64,000 nt of DNA from Nothophaeocryptopus gaeumannii (lineage: Eukaryota; Ascomycota; Dothideomycetes; Mycosphaerellales; Mycosphaerellaceae), in assembly GCA_031771865.1 (NCBI GenBank), contig JASISA010000027.1, positions 1,054,001 through 1,118,000 of the forward strand. Reading direction: 5' to 3'. A program made the translations under genes and the position numbers. Below the pieces are notes generated by a model. It worked only from the letters and a program-made list of their open reading frames with translations. It was not told the DNA's origin and did not search any database. Shown here in pieces: positions 1 through 10,135 of the stretch. Every line of letters begins with the position of its first letter. Position 1 is the first letter of the stretch.

Positions 1-472
1 GTCGCACCGAGCGAGTACCGCCGTCGTTAGAAGTGTTGTATTCCTGGTGTAGGCCTGGTGAATGCCTGTGCAGACCTGGTCGATGTCTGTGCAGATCTGG
101 TGGATGCTTGGTGCATAGCATGCCGACTACCGTCTCTGGACCTCTCTCTGCCACAGTCTCGCTCTCACATTTGACACTTCCATAGCGGCATCTCGGCATC
201 AAGCCCACCACATCATCCCCTCGTCCCGTTCTTGCCATGTAAACTCCTGAGCGGCAGCGGCCATCTCCCGTTTGATCGTCGCACAGAACTTCGCGTGGCC
301 AGCACCTTGCTCGGCATTCCCTTGGGACCACACGTTTGCCTCCGTTCAAGAAGTTCGACCAGCCCGTCACTCGCCGCCTGCTGCTGCCCCTCTGTCGCCT
401 TGTGCCCAACACAACCAACTCTTCCAACACGCTCGCATCCTGTGACGACCCCAGCTGCAGACAACAACGACC
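1..472. other. Upstream region of the permease gene
   Basis: No gene is supported here. Positions 65-106 hold two adjacent 21-base units that match at 18 of 21 bases, with a partial third unit just before (52-64). The last ~100 bases before the ATG at 473 are C-rich and A/C-rich, as is usual for a fungal 5' leader. Confidence 0.5.
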
Positions 473-2509
473 ATGGGCAAGTCCACGCCCATCCCCGACC
501 TCAAGCCTGAGGACGGCCTGTCCCTCGAGTCCAATCAGATGGCCGTCGAGGCCAGTGTCCAGGAGAAGGGCGGCACCGTCGTCGATGGCGCCGAGATGTC
601 GCGCATGGGCAAGAAGCAGGAGCTGAGGGTAAGTCCTATACCTCGAAGCAGTCTTGAATGTGATGAAGTCGGCGCTAAACAACGACATAGCGCAACTTTA
701 AGTTCGTCGGTATGTCAATGTAATTCCCGCTGTCAATGCATGGCCGTTCCTTCATCCCTGCATTGGAGGTGCGCACAGGCATTATCTGACCGCAACTTCT
801 AATGTCCCTTCCTAGGCATCGTTGGCTTCGTCACCATCCTTCAGGCCTCCTGGGAGAACATCCTGCTGTCCAACTGGTTCGGCCTCTACAACGGAGGGAC
901 CGCCGGAGTCATCTGGTGTACCATTGCAGTATGGCTCTTGATGCTGTGCACCATCGCCTCGCTGTGAGCATCCGTCCCAGTATCGTCACATCGACGGTGA
1001 CCCTTAGCCATTTGGACATTCGAAGCTGATCTTGTCCCAGCGCCGAGATGGCATCGATGGCGCCGACTGCAGGTGGCCAATACCGTACGTTAAGGACACC
1101 CGCTTGAGGATATAACATCCGCTGATTGAGGACAGACTGGGTCAGCGAATTCGCTCCTCGAACCCTACAGAAACCACTTAGCTACGTCGTCGGCTGGTGC
1201 GGCTGCCTCGGATGGGTCGCTGGAGTGCCGTCCTGTTGCGTCCAGCTCTCGGGAATGGTGCAGACCATGATTCTGCTCGTTCACCCTGAAGCCAACGTCA
1301 GCCAGCTTTGGCAAGGAACGCTCCTCCTATACTGCTTCCTGCTACTGGCTGTTGGTTTCAACATCTTCTGCGCGCACCACCTATCGCTTGCTGAGGGGAT
1401 TCTGCTTTTCGCCCATGTCCTCGCATTCTTCGTCTTCCTGCTGGTTTTCTGGATCATGGGAGATCACACACCATCGGATCGTGTCTTTACCGAGTTCTAC
1501 GATGGTGGTGGTTGGGGCAATATGGGGCTGTCTTGTCTCGTTGGCCTCGCAACTCCAGTGTGGTGCTTCATCGGTCCGGTATGTGTCGTGTCCTCAGCAA
1601 ACCATGGTCAAGTGCTGACTGACTGAATTAGGACGCTGGCGCACATATGTCTGAGGAATTGAAAGACGCCTCAATTCAGCTGCCGAAAGCCATGATCTGG
1701 GCCACTGTTCTGAACGGCGTGCTCGGCATCATAATGTTGATTTCGTTCTGGCAAGTAGATTCCCCGATGCTTTGTCGAAGGCGTGCTAACACTATCTCAG
1801 CTTCTGCATCGACAACCTTGAGGAGCTCGTGAACTCAGACTCGCAGTTCCCTGTGATTGATGTCCTCCTCAGCGCGACCAAGTCTGCAGCCGCGACAATT
1901 GTGCTGGGATCTCTGCTCGTCTTCCTGCTGTTCTTTTCAACAGTGACCACGATCGCGTCAGCATCCAGACAGATCTGGGCTTTCAGCCGAGACCAGGTGG
2001 GTCCAGTCCTTTCGCGCAGCAGGAAAACGTGCTAACTTTCCGTGAAGGGCTTCCCTTTCTCTAGCTGGATCCGATTTGTGCGACCTGACTGGGAGATTCC
2101 AGTCAATGCCGTCGTCGCTGCTCTGATCGTCTCTGGCGTCATTTCAGCAATCGACTTCGGATCTGATGCTGCTTTCAATGCTGTGACTGGCGTCTCGAAC
2201 GCCGCCCTTGGTTTCTCCTACATCATATCAGTGGGCTGCATTCGCATTAAGAGACTTCGCGGTGAGCCTCTTCTCCCAGCGCGATGGTCTCTCGGCCAAT
2301 GGGGCGGCGTCGTGAACGACATCACGCTAGCCTTCCTCTTTATAATCTTCACCTTCTCTTTCTTCCCGAGCGATCGACATTCCACCCTGGTCGAGTTCAA
2401 CTGGGCCATCCTCATTTTCGGCGCGACATGTCTCCTGGCGCTGCTTTACTACATTCTTGGTGGCTGGAAGAAATACATAGCACCGGTCTCGCTGGTCAAG
2501 GAGGAATAG
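473..2509 (+). CDS. APC-family amino acid/GABA-type permease
   Basis: Eight exons: 473-628, 691-709, 816-963, 1041-1084, 1136-1578, 1632-1750, 1801-1996, 2048-2509; the sum is in frame and gives 528 residues. The product is a plasma- or organelle-membrane permease of the fungal GABA/choline/amino-acid transporter branch of the APC superfamily, with about twelve hydrophobic segments. Splicing recreates the family signature SLAEMASMAPTAGGQYHWV at about residues 107-125, which spans two junctions and so supports them. A later hallmark, the acidic SEELKDAS segment after a GP-D-A-G-A-H run, follows the 1578/1632 junction. The intron 1751-1800 is a GC-AG intron (gcaagt donor, gctaac branch region, ctcag acceptor); splicing gives ISFCFCIDNLEEL, as expected for the family. 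Substrate cannot be read from sequence; GABA, choline or other amines are all possible. Confidence 0.88.
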
Positions 2510-3140
2510 ATTGGAGTTGTCCACAATGGGACGGCGGCTTACTGATTTTGCGCACCAAATGGCAGCACAGCGGGTTGCCTCGAAATGTGTATAATGGGTT
2601 TTTACGATGTCATGATGGTTCTGTACTTACGGTATGCGGATCAGGTTCGGGAAAGGCTGTGAGAGTGATGGGGAAGAAGAGATGCTCGCGCGCCAAGAGG
2701 ACATGGCGTTGGATTGCTCGGGTTTCAGTTCAGCTCGGACAGCTTCCCTGTCCAAAATACTTTGCTTCCAATTTCCGTCATCGTCATCCCAGCACTGAGC
2801 AATATCCTGTCTTGAAGGCGAACGGGAACCCTTCTTTGCGGAAGCCGGATCTTGACAAGCACGCAAGGTACGATGCTGCCGACTCTGCCTGTTAACCTTA
2901 TACAGGCATCAGGCTGCAAAGTGTGGAGGAACCATCTCATCACTTGAAGCTAGATGAGGAACACCCTATCGGAAGCAAGAGCAACAACGCCATCACTTGC
3001 GATGCTCGCATCTCGTCACCAGGACGTGCTTGAGAGGTGTCGTACTTCCAATTTCAGCGCCTTTATATACCAATGGCCCGGGGGCTTTTCAGTAATCGCA
3101 CCTTTCAGGACCGCACGCGGTAGGTGTGTTCTAAGCCAAG
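2510..3140. other. Intergenic, permease to glucanase
   Basis: Open frames here are short and have no recognisable domain. The distal part forms the promoter of the GH55 gene, described separately. Confidence 0.4.
3058..3080 (+). promoter_or_regulatory. TATA box and CCAAT element of the GH55 gene
   Basis: A TATATA core at 3064-3069 is followed directly by CCAAT at 3070-3074, about 70-75 bases upstream of the GH55 ATG at 3141. The spacing fits a TATA-type promoter of an inducible secreted enzyme. Function is inferred from position only. Confidence 0.45.
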
Positions 3141-5624
3141 ATGCGGCCGCTCTCACTTCAGTCATTCGTTTACTTCACTTCATTGATTAGTATACGTTCA
3201 TTCGCTACAGCCCAACAACAGTACCTCAACCCAGCTCCCGCATACCTGATCAACCCGGAGCCCAACGCCTATCGAGACTGGTTACCGAAGAACCCCGGCC
3301 ATGGAACTTTTGGCGATAGGAATGAATCCGTCACGCCTTGGAAGGCGATGACATATAAACCTCCTACCTATGGCAAACCGGATATTTGTGGTGTGGACAG
3401 TCCGGCTCCGCAGAGCGAATTTTGGCTGGAGAATTTACCCGCGAAAGATGAGGGTACGAGTCCATTCCTGGTAGATGGTCAAGACTACAAAGTCTTCCGG
3501 AACGTGAAAGATTATGGCGCGAAAGGAGATGGCGAGACGGATGATACGGATGCATTTAATCGTGCCATTGCGGAGCAGAGTCGACTGGGCGGAGGGCTTG
3601 GACGGGGTGGATCGACAGGTCAACCGGCACTGATATACATTCCTTCTGGCACATACATCGTGTCCTCAACTGTGCAGCTTTATATTGGCACGCAGGTCAT
3701 TGGTAATGCGATCGATCCGCCAGTTATCAAGGCGGCGGGCATAATGCGGAACAACACTCATGTGATATCTGGGTATGATTTTGGACAGGCACCTACCACC
3801 AACTTCTTTATTGGTTTGCGGAATGTGATTCTGGACACCACAGGAGCCAAGCCGGATCTCGAGATCTATGGGCTGAACTGGGCTGTCTCCCAGGCTACGA
3901 ACCTGATGAACGTGGAATTCATCATGCCGGAGACGAGCAACCACGTGGGCATCGAGATGAATGGTAGGGATGGTCTAGGGGGTTCGGGGCTTTATATGGG
4001 AGATCTTACTTTTACGGGTGGGATGATCGGTTTGCTGTTCAACAACCAGCAGTATGCGCTGAGGGGGTTCAAGTGCAAGAATATTGGCACTTGCATTGCT
4101 GTCAAGCATGCGTTCGTAGTGACGATGCAGGATATCGATTGCGAGAATGTCGGTGTTTGCGTCGACATGGGACCTATCGATGTGTCTGGCTCTATCAACC
4201 TGATCGACAGCAGCTGCGATACCTGTGGGATAGTGGTCAACGGGACCTCCTCGGTGGTCCTCGAGAACATCTTAGTCCAAAACTCCGGTGACGTCCTCAA
4301 GATAAACGGCACAAGCAAAGGCGTAAGCAACCTCGTCGGCAAGACCTACGCCTTTGGCAACGTCTACCAAGGCTACGGCGGCATATCAACTTCAAAGAAC
4401 GGCACTTTCCTCCCATACACAGATAGAGGCAGCCTCACAGGACCCGACGGCCGCTACTTCACCAAAAAACAGCCCCAATACACCAACTACTCAGCCTCAG
4501 CTTTCGCATCCATCAAAGACGCCGGCGCCCGCGGCGATGGCATCACAGACGACACTTTGGCAATTCAACAAGCCCTCCTCCAAAACGCAAACTGCAAAAT
4601 CACCTACTTCCCGCAAGGCGTCTACCTCGTCACCGATACCATCTACGTCCCTCCCGGCTCGCGAATCGTGGGACAAGTATGGTCTGCTATAACGGCTTCC
4701 GGTCCCCGGTTCAATGACTCTTCGAACCCCATGCCCATGATCCGCGTCGGAAACCCCGGCGAAACAGGCGTTGCTGAGTTCAGCGATATGCTCTTTACAG
4801 TCTCGGATATCCTCCCTGGAACCATTCTCGTCGAAGTCAACATGGCCGGCACCAACTACGGAGACGTCTCTTTCCACAACACGCATTATAGAGTTGGGGG
4901 AGCAGTCGACTCCCGTCTCGAAACAGCCTGTCAAGAAGTCGGCAACCCTTGTCCAGCCGCATTTCTCGTCCTCCATCTCACAAAAACATCCTCAACATAC
5001 ATAGAAAATGCTTGGTTATGGACAGCAGACCACGACCTCGACGGCATATCCACCCAACAAATCGGCACAGGCCGCGGCGCCCTCATCGAATCCACCAACC
5101 CCACCTGGCTCATAGGAACAGGATCCGAACACCACGTTTTCTACGGCTACCAATTCCACAATGCCCAAAACGTCTTCTCCTCCCTCTTCCAAGTCGAATC
5201 TCCCTACTGGCAACCTTCCCCCCGCGCCCCAACCCCCTGGATCCCCAATTCAACCTGGAACGATCCCACATTCTCGGGCTGCGATGCGAAGAATATAACA
5301 CAATGTTATATGCAATGGGCGCTTCGCATCCTCGGCCCCGAAACCCATACACTCCCCTTATACGGTCACGGGTATTGGGTTTTCTTCAACGGACCGAATT
5401 ATGGATCGTGTGAGAACGGGCCGGAGGGGAATTGCCAGGTGCATGTAGTGGATATCGGGACAGATGTGAAGAAGGGGAGTGGGGTGGAGTTGTATAATGT
5501 GAATACGAAGAGCGTGCAGAATATCATCACAATAGGAGGGAGTGGAGGTAGAGTAGCAGCGAAGGGTAAAGATAATGTTGGAAGTTGGGGTTCAGTCATT
5601 GCTGCATATTTGGGGTTTGAATAA
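3141..5624 (+). CDS. Secreted GH55 exo/endo-beta-1,3-glucanase
   Basis: Single exon, 827 residues. Residues 1-24 look like a signal peptide with a hydrophobic core ending ...FATA. The enzyme would hydrolyse beta-1,3-glucan (laminarin, callose, fungal wall glucan) outside the cell. The family is built of two right-handed beta-helices, each opened by a pectate-lyase-3-like segment. Both are visible: NVKDYGAKGDGETDDT at about residues 120-135 and IKDAGARGDGITDDT at about 457-471. Spacing (about 335 residues) and total length fit GH55. Many NxT/NxS sites agree with secretion. I could not place the catalytic acid by eye. Exo- versus endo-activity cannot be decided from sequence. Confidence 0.9.
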   Translation: MRPLSLQSFVYFTSLISIRSFATAQQQYLNPAPAYLINPEPNAYRDWLPKNPGHGTFGDRNESVTPWKAMTYKPPTYGKPDICGVDSPAPQSEFWLENLPAKDEGTSPFLVDGQDYKVFRNVKDYGAKGDGETDDTDAFNRAIAEQSRLGGGLGRGGSTGQPALIYIPSGTYIVSSTVQLYIGTQVIGNAIDPPVIKAAGIMRNNTHVISGYDFGQAPTTNFFIGLRNVILDTTGAKPDLEIYGLNWAVSQATNLMNVEFIMPETSNHVGIEMNGRDGLGGSGLYMGDLTFTGGMIGLLFNNQQYALRGFKCKNIGTCIAVKHAFVVTMQDIDCENVGVCVDMGPIDVSGSINLIDSSCDTCGIVVNGTSSVVLENILVQNSGDVLKINGTSKGVSNLVGKTYAFGNVYQGYGGISTSKNGTFLPYTDRGSLTGPDGRYFTKKQPQYTNYSASAFASIKDAGARGDGITDDTLAIQQALLQNANCKITYFPQGVYLVTDTIYVPPGSRIVGQVWSAITASGPRFNDSSNPMPMIRVGNPGETGVAEFSDMLFTVSDILPGTILVEVNMAGTNYGDVSFHNTHYRVGGAVDSRLETACQEVGNPCPAAFLVLHLTKTSSTYIENAWLWTADHDLDGISTQQIGTGRGALIESTNPTWLIGTGSEHHVFYGYQFHNAQNVFSSLFQVESPYWQPSPRAPTPWIPNSTWNDPTFSGCDAKNITQCYMQWALRILGPETHTLPLYGHGYWVFFNGPNYGSCENGPEGNCQVHVVDIGTDVKKGSGVELYNVNTKSVQNIITIGGSGGRVAAKGKDNVGSWGSVIAAYLGFE

Positions 5625-6054
5625 AAGGGACGAAGGGAGGGGGGGTTGGGAGGACATGCAGAGTAGGGAAGAAATGCAGGACCATCAAAGAAGTGGTTTA
5701 ACAATGTCAAAAGTGTTCATTCCTGTCGATGCCTGTTCAATTTCACCTTTGTTCACCGCACGCATGCTTCCCTCCTTTTCATCCATTGGAGCGGTGGACT
5801 CAGCCAACTACCTCCTGAATAACAATGATGCCACTGATAGCCATACCTGTGTGCCCGGCCGAAGAAAGCCTGCAATTTTCCATCTCTTTTGAGAGCAGAC
5901 AAGCCCATCCCGAAAGCTGCAAAGCAAATGACTTCGTCGAAACGCCAGCAGAACGCCAAACAACACCTCGCCAGCAGACCCGAAACAAAGCAGACATATG
6001 TATGGTCCGAGCCCCGTATAGCTTCTGTCCAGTGATCGTCCACTATTGAATTGT
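5625..6054. other. Convergent intergenic region
   Basis: Lies between the 3' ends of the GH55 gene (+) and the 717-residue gene (-). Nothing but overlapping short open frames is seen; it presumably holds both 3' UTRs. Confidence 0.4.
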
Positions 6055-8208
6055 TTAGATAGCCCAACTTCCTCTCCTTTGTGTCGTAGCCCAATTGCCA
6101 CCAGGAGCGTCGACCTGCACCATGTTCTTCTCCTGCTTGGCCCACTCATGCACATAGAGCTTCAGGGCCTGCCACCTCTTACACTCCGTGGCATTCGTGA
6201 TACCGCCACCACCCTCAAAATCCTGTCCCAGTCGAATATACCCTCTTGGGCTCTGTTTCGCCTTCACGTCATCATCCCTCAACTCCTTGATCGCAATTTC
6301 AGAGATCTTGGAGAGTTCTTCGTCGAAAGGTTTCGCTAGGGAGGGATAGCCAAGGCTGAGATAGTTGTAAACCTGTGTGATAAATTCGTCTGGAAACTCG
6401 CGTTCGATCTCGGCTTGCATAGTCTCCTCGGCGTTCAGGATAGCGTCGAGACGGTTCAGGTCCATGCTTTCAGGAGGCGTTGGTGGAGCTAGAGACGCTT
6501 GCCCTGCAGCACCGTTTCGCGTAGCGAAAGATTGTTCGAACGGATTGAAGTTATCACGTCTTGGAGCAGGAGTCATCAAGCCAGTTGGGGCCGTGGGAGG
6601 CCGCGACAAGCCAGCGTCGTCTTCCTCAGGCTTTGAGCAGAAGCCGCCCCAGAGACCTTTGCCAGCCGTGCTCTTAGCAGCGCTCTTCGACGGAGATGCG
6701 GATGGTGTAGCTTTGGGCGCAGGTGCAGCCCAAAGACCACCGGCGGTCTTTTGGACTTCGACATCTGACTGCTCAATGAGGTAGCACATCTGCTTTCGTA
6801 GTGTTGCTGACCCTTGGGTCACGTCGAAGCGGGCTGGTTCAGGTGACGGGCAGCGCGGGAACACCAAGTCACGCCCCAGCATTGGCGGCCGTGCACGATC
6901 ACGCATGGATCGCATTTCGCTATTGTCTTGTTGATGTACACTCAAAGCAGCCACGGGATTCCACCATGGTGAACGAGATTCTTGCTTCTTTTCTGTTGCT
7001 CCATTCGCCCTGCGGTCTTGTTCTCTTTGCTCGGCGTGGCGTTGCATTTCGAGCTGTTCCCATGGCACTCCTGTGCTGTCTCTTCGCAACTTCGTCCTGG
7101 AGATCGGTTCCTCCTCATCAAAGCGTTCCCATGTCACTGGACGATCTTCAATCTCCATTTCCTCACTGTCTTGCTCGCTGTTAACATAATGCGTCACAGG
7201 CTCGTGGAAATCCGAGTTCGGGAATGCAGCCAGTGCCTGCTCTTGCAGTCGTTGGCGAGCTCTCTTCGCCTCGAGTGACAACAAATAATGGCTGAAGTTC
7301 TCATCCACACTCTCTCGCATCCGCGTAGCGTGTTTGTAGAAGTCGGTATACGAGGAATCTGAAGCAGTAATGGGTGAGCCTTGGCCGGGGCTACAGGACA
7401 CGGAGGATGGGCCGGATTCGCGCTCGCTCTCAGAACTCTCGATAGTATCCAGGTCTGGACATCTGAACGAATGGCTCCTCTCTGTGCTCTGCGTCTGCAA
7501 AATCTTCGGCCTCTCCGGTGCGCTGCCATCTAGAGGTGAAATAGGTCTTCTTAGCTCGGGCGGAACTTCATGGCTACGGGGAGACATCTGGCGGTCAAGA
7601 CCCTCACCTGTCAGTGAGCCTTGTTTCGCCGGCGTCTTCCACCCTGCGTGTTTCTGGTGCTCGCGAGCATGTATAATGAAGCCTTCCTCTGTTTTGTAAT
7701 TTTGATAATTGGCAGCATTTGAGTCTCCCTTTCTGCGAGATCGTTTGGCGGTGGAGATCACAACTGGAGTGAACTTCCTAGGAGTCGCATCTTCAGAAGC
7801 AACCGTCGATGCTCCGTCGCTGCTCACGCTAGTCCTGCGACTGCTCGACGATCTGTTTCCGCCATATGATGTTTCCACCAGCTGTGGCTTGAACTTGATG
7901 TGGTTTGAGCCAGATCTGTCCTTGCTGCTCTTAGTTGTCGTTTCGATCGGCTGTGGAGCGAAACGGCGGGGCGCTGGCTTCTTCTCTTCTGTTGAGTCGG
8001 CATCTTTGGTACGGGATGACTTCGTCGTGGTTTCGATTGGCTGAGGAGCGAAACGTCGTACTTTTGGAGTGTCTTCCTTCTCCGCTTCAGTCCTTCGAGA
8101 CTTGGAGGACTTTGTGGAAGTCTCGATAGGCTCAGGCGCAAATCGCCTGGGCTTGGTGTGTTCGGTTTTAGTAGCGACATCGGCGGAGGTACTCTGCGGA
8201 GAAGACAT
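6055..8208 (-). CDS. Uncharacterised 717-residue protein with repeated RFAPxPIET motif
   Basis: Single open frame from the ATG at 8208 to the stop at 6055. I do not recognise the family. The N-terminal third is basic, Ser/Thr-rich and probably disordered. It carries a repeated motif, RRFAP(E/Q)PIET(S/T)TKSS, at residues 21-35, 51-65 and 81-95, spaced exactly 30 residues apart. Degenerate copies follow at about 104-114 (IKFKPQLVETS) and 143-153 (PRKFTPVVIST). The middle is low complexity with many SP/TP and RS sites. The C-terminal ~130 residues look folded: a helix-rich block starting PPTPPESMDLNRLDAIL, then SLGYPSLAKPFDEEL and a final WQALKLYVHEWAKQEKNM segment. The motif array looks like short docking or phosphorylation sites and the C-terminal block like the ordered domain. 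Function unknown. Confidence 0.72.
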   Translation of the reverse strand: MSSPQSTSADVATKTEHTKPRRFAPEPIETSTKSSKSRRTEAEKEDTPKVRRFAPQPIETTTKSSRTKDADSTEEKKPAPRRFAPQPIETTTKSSKDRSGSNHIKFKPQLVETSYGGNRSSSSRRTSVSSDGASTVASEDATPRKFTPVVISTAKRSRRKGDSNAANYQNYKTEEGFIIHAREHQKHAGWKTPAKQGSLTGEGLDRQMSPRSHEVPPELRRPISPLDGSAPERPKILQTQSTERSHSFRCPDLDTIESSESERESGPSSVSCSPGQGSPITASDSSYTDFYKHATRMRESVDENFSHYLLSLEAKRARQRLQEQALAAFPNSDFHEPVTHYVNSEQDSEEMEIEDRPVTWERFDEEEPISRTKLRRDSTGVPWEQLEMQRHAEQREQDRRANGATEKKQESRSPWWNPVAALSVHQQDNSEMRSMRDRARPPMLGRDLVFPRCPSPEPARFDVTQGSATLRKQMCYLIEQSDVEVQKTAGGLWAAPAPKATPSASPSKSAAKSTAGKGLWGGFCSKPEEDDAGLSRPPTAPTGLMTPAPRRDNFNPFEQSFATRNGAAGQASLAPPTPPESMDLNRLDAILNAEETMQAEIEREFPDEFITQVYNYLSLGYPSLAKPFDEELSKISEIAIKELRDDDVKAKQSPRGYIRLGQDFEGGGGITNATECKRWQALKLYVHEWAKQEKNMVQVDAPGGNWATTQRRGSWAI

Positions 8209-10135
8209 TGCGAGATGGCGGGCAGCTGCCCAAGCGTCGTTGAATGTTTCCTGTCGCGCTCATACGCTCCGTGTTGCGAGTTAGGGGGGCCGACCAGGCC
8301 AGTAGTGAGATAATGAACAGGGCGAGGGCGTGTCGGGACCGTCTAGTAGTCCGTTGAGTTGCTTCGGTATAGTGCGTCCGTTCCCTAGGCGGTGACGAAA
8401 GCGCTGGAGTATGCGGGAAGGGCTGCTTCGGGGCTGCAGTGTATCGTACACGGCTTTGCTCTTACGCAGCAGTTATTATTGGAAGGGCTGATCTCGTTCC
8501 TAGTGGAAGAATGGCGGATATGGGGAAGGATGACGATTCTGAGATTCTCAGGTGGGAGACGGGGCGGGATATGCGTGGAGCAAGGGCGTTGCTGGCGATA
8601 AGACAGGCGTCTGGAAGCAGAAACAGGAGTCCAATTAGTGGTCCAATAGCGGAGAGGAAGAAAGATATTGATCTAGGCTGTACACACACAACACACGCAG
8701 AGGCGGTTGTTGAAAGAGAGAGAGGAAGAGTGCTTGTGTGTCTGGGTTGAGAGTAGTGAGTGAGTCCCCACGCCAGAGACAGAGACAGCTGCATCTTCAA
8801 CACCCTGGTCGGCAGTCTAGTTCTACTTCCACGATCGAAACTCTCTGCTACTGCACAGCTCTCCGTCCCGCCGGATTCCTCCTCAATTGAGAGCTATCGT
8901 CTGCCTCTGCGGTGTCTGGGCCGTCTGCAGTGTTCGGGTGAGTACGGCGTTGAGCTCCCACTCCCACTCTCTCACAGCCACTCGGTGTGCTGCCACCATT
9001 CACTTGCAAACCAGTTGGCGCTAAGTGACGCCACGTCTAGGACTGCTGCTAACAGACCTGCTGTGTCTTACCAACACGACATCTTCCGACAAGGCGAAGC
9101 TTCTTCTGACCGGCATGTACAGAGTACTACCACATGCCTGCCCATCGACAATGTATATCGACCGTGCCTCGGCCTGCTCAGGAGACAATATCTGAACTAT
9201 ACAGAATCGTTGGTTGTCGAGATGCGAAACTCTGGAGGCTCTTGACCGCTTTCGATAGTGGAAGTCTGACAAGTAATTCTGATTTATCGACCGCTAGACA
9301 TGCCTCCAACCTCAATGTGCTTTCTGGGCCGTTTCAAGCATCGGCATTCCTGCTGCCCGAGACTATCTCAAAGGCTCCGCCGACAATGTCTCAAATGTCC
9401 ATTGTCTCGGATCGCAAGGGGACGTCTGACTGAGCGACTCGTCAGCAGATGACCTCACCTGGGCAACTTCACCTCTCCAGCCCCCCACAGTGTGGAATCG
9501 CGAATTGCATCTTTTCAGTCCTTACCCATCTCGACCGAGACACCTTCGTTAAAAAGGACATGAAGGAGCAGAATCGTCGGCAGAAACAATATACATACCT
9601 TCTGCATCCACCAAGGCACACCGCTACACCATCTACCCAAAACCCACGCTGCCAAATCGAATCCTCTGCCAGCCATTGCATTGGCCCGATCTGCCACACT
9701 TCTCCATAGGCAATCACGTACGCACTAGCAATGCACTCCACACGCCGCACGCGAGGAAGAAGCCTCTTGCTTTGACTCGTTCAGAAACGCGTTCCTCGTA
9801 CACGGTATAGGTACATGAAGCAGGTGTTTCGACCAGCCTCTGACAGCTGTCGGAACAAATCGGGTTTGACGAATTCTGGGCTCACTGCGTGCTGACTGTA
9901 CCTCGTCGTCGTCGTTATCGCGTACGCGCATGATATCACCACCGATGTGATGTAGTAGTGCGGGTGGAGGAGGCTCATACTACTGAATTGACCCTGCTAC
10001 GCCCTCTGAAATACTGTATGCAGAAATTCACGTCGCTCGCGTGTTTGCCAAAACAATCACTTGGCAGACAGACCTTGTTCTCTTCGACTAGTCTACCAAC
10101 CAAACTCCATCCACATAGCAAGTAGTACATGACCC
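8209..10135. other. Gene-poor intergenic region (1.9 kb)
   Basis: No gene is supported. On the minus strand about 8660-8770 is CT-rich (short GA/CA runs on +), which would be a pyrimidine-rich leader for the divergent 717-residue gene. Open frames of 60-160 codons occur on both strands but overlap one another and show no domain, signal or splice logic. Confidence 0.4.

Noticed and set aside
8462..8803. Minus-strand frame with a signal-peptide-like start
   Set aside because: Hydrophobic/Ser-rich character comes from a CT-rich leader of the 717-residue gene.
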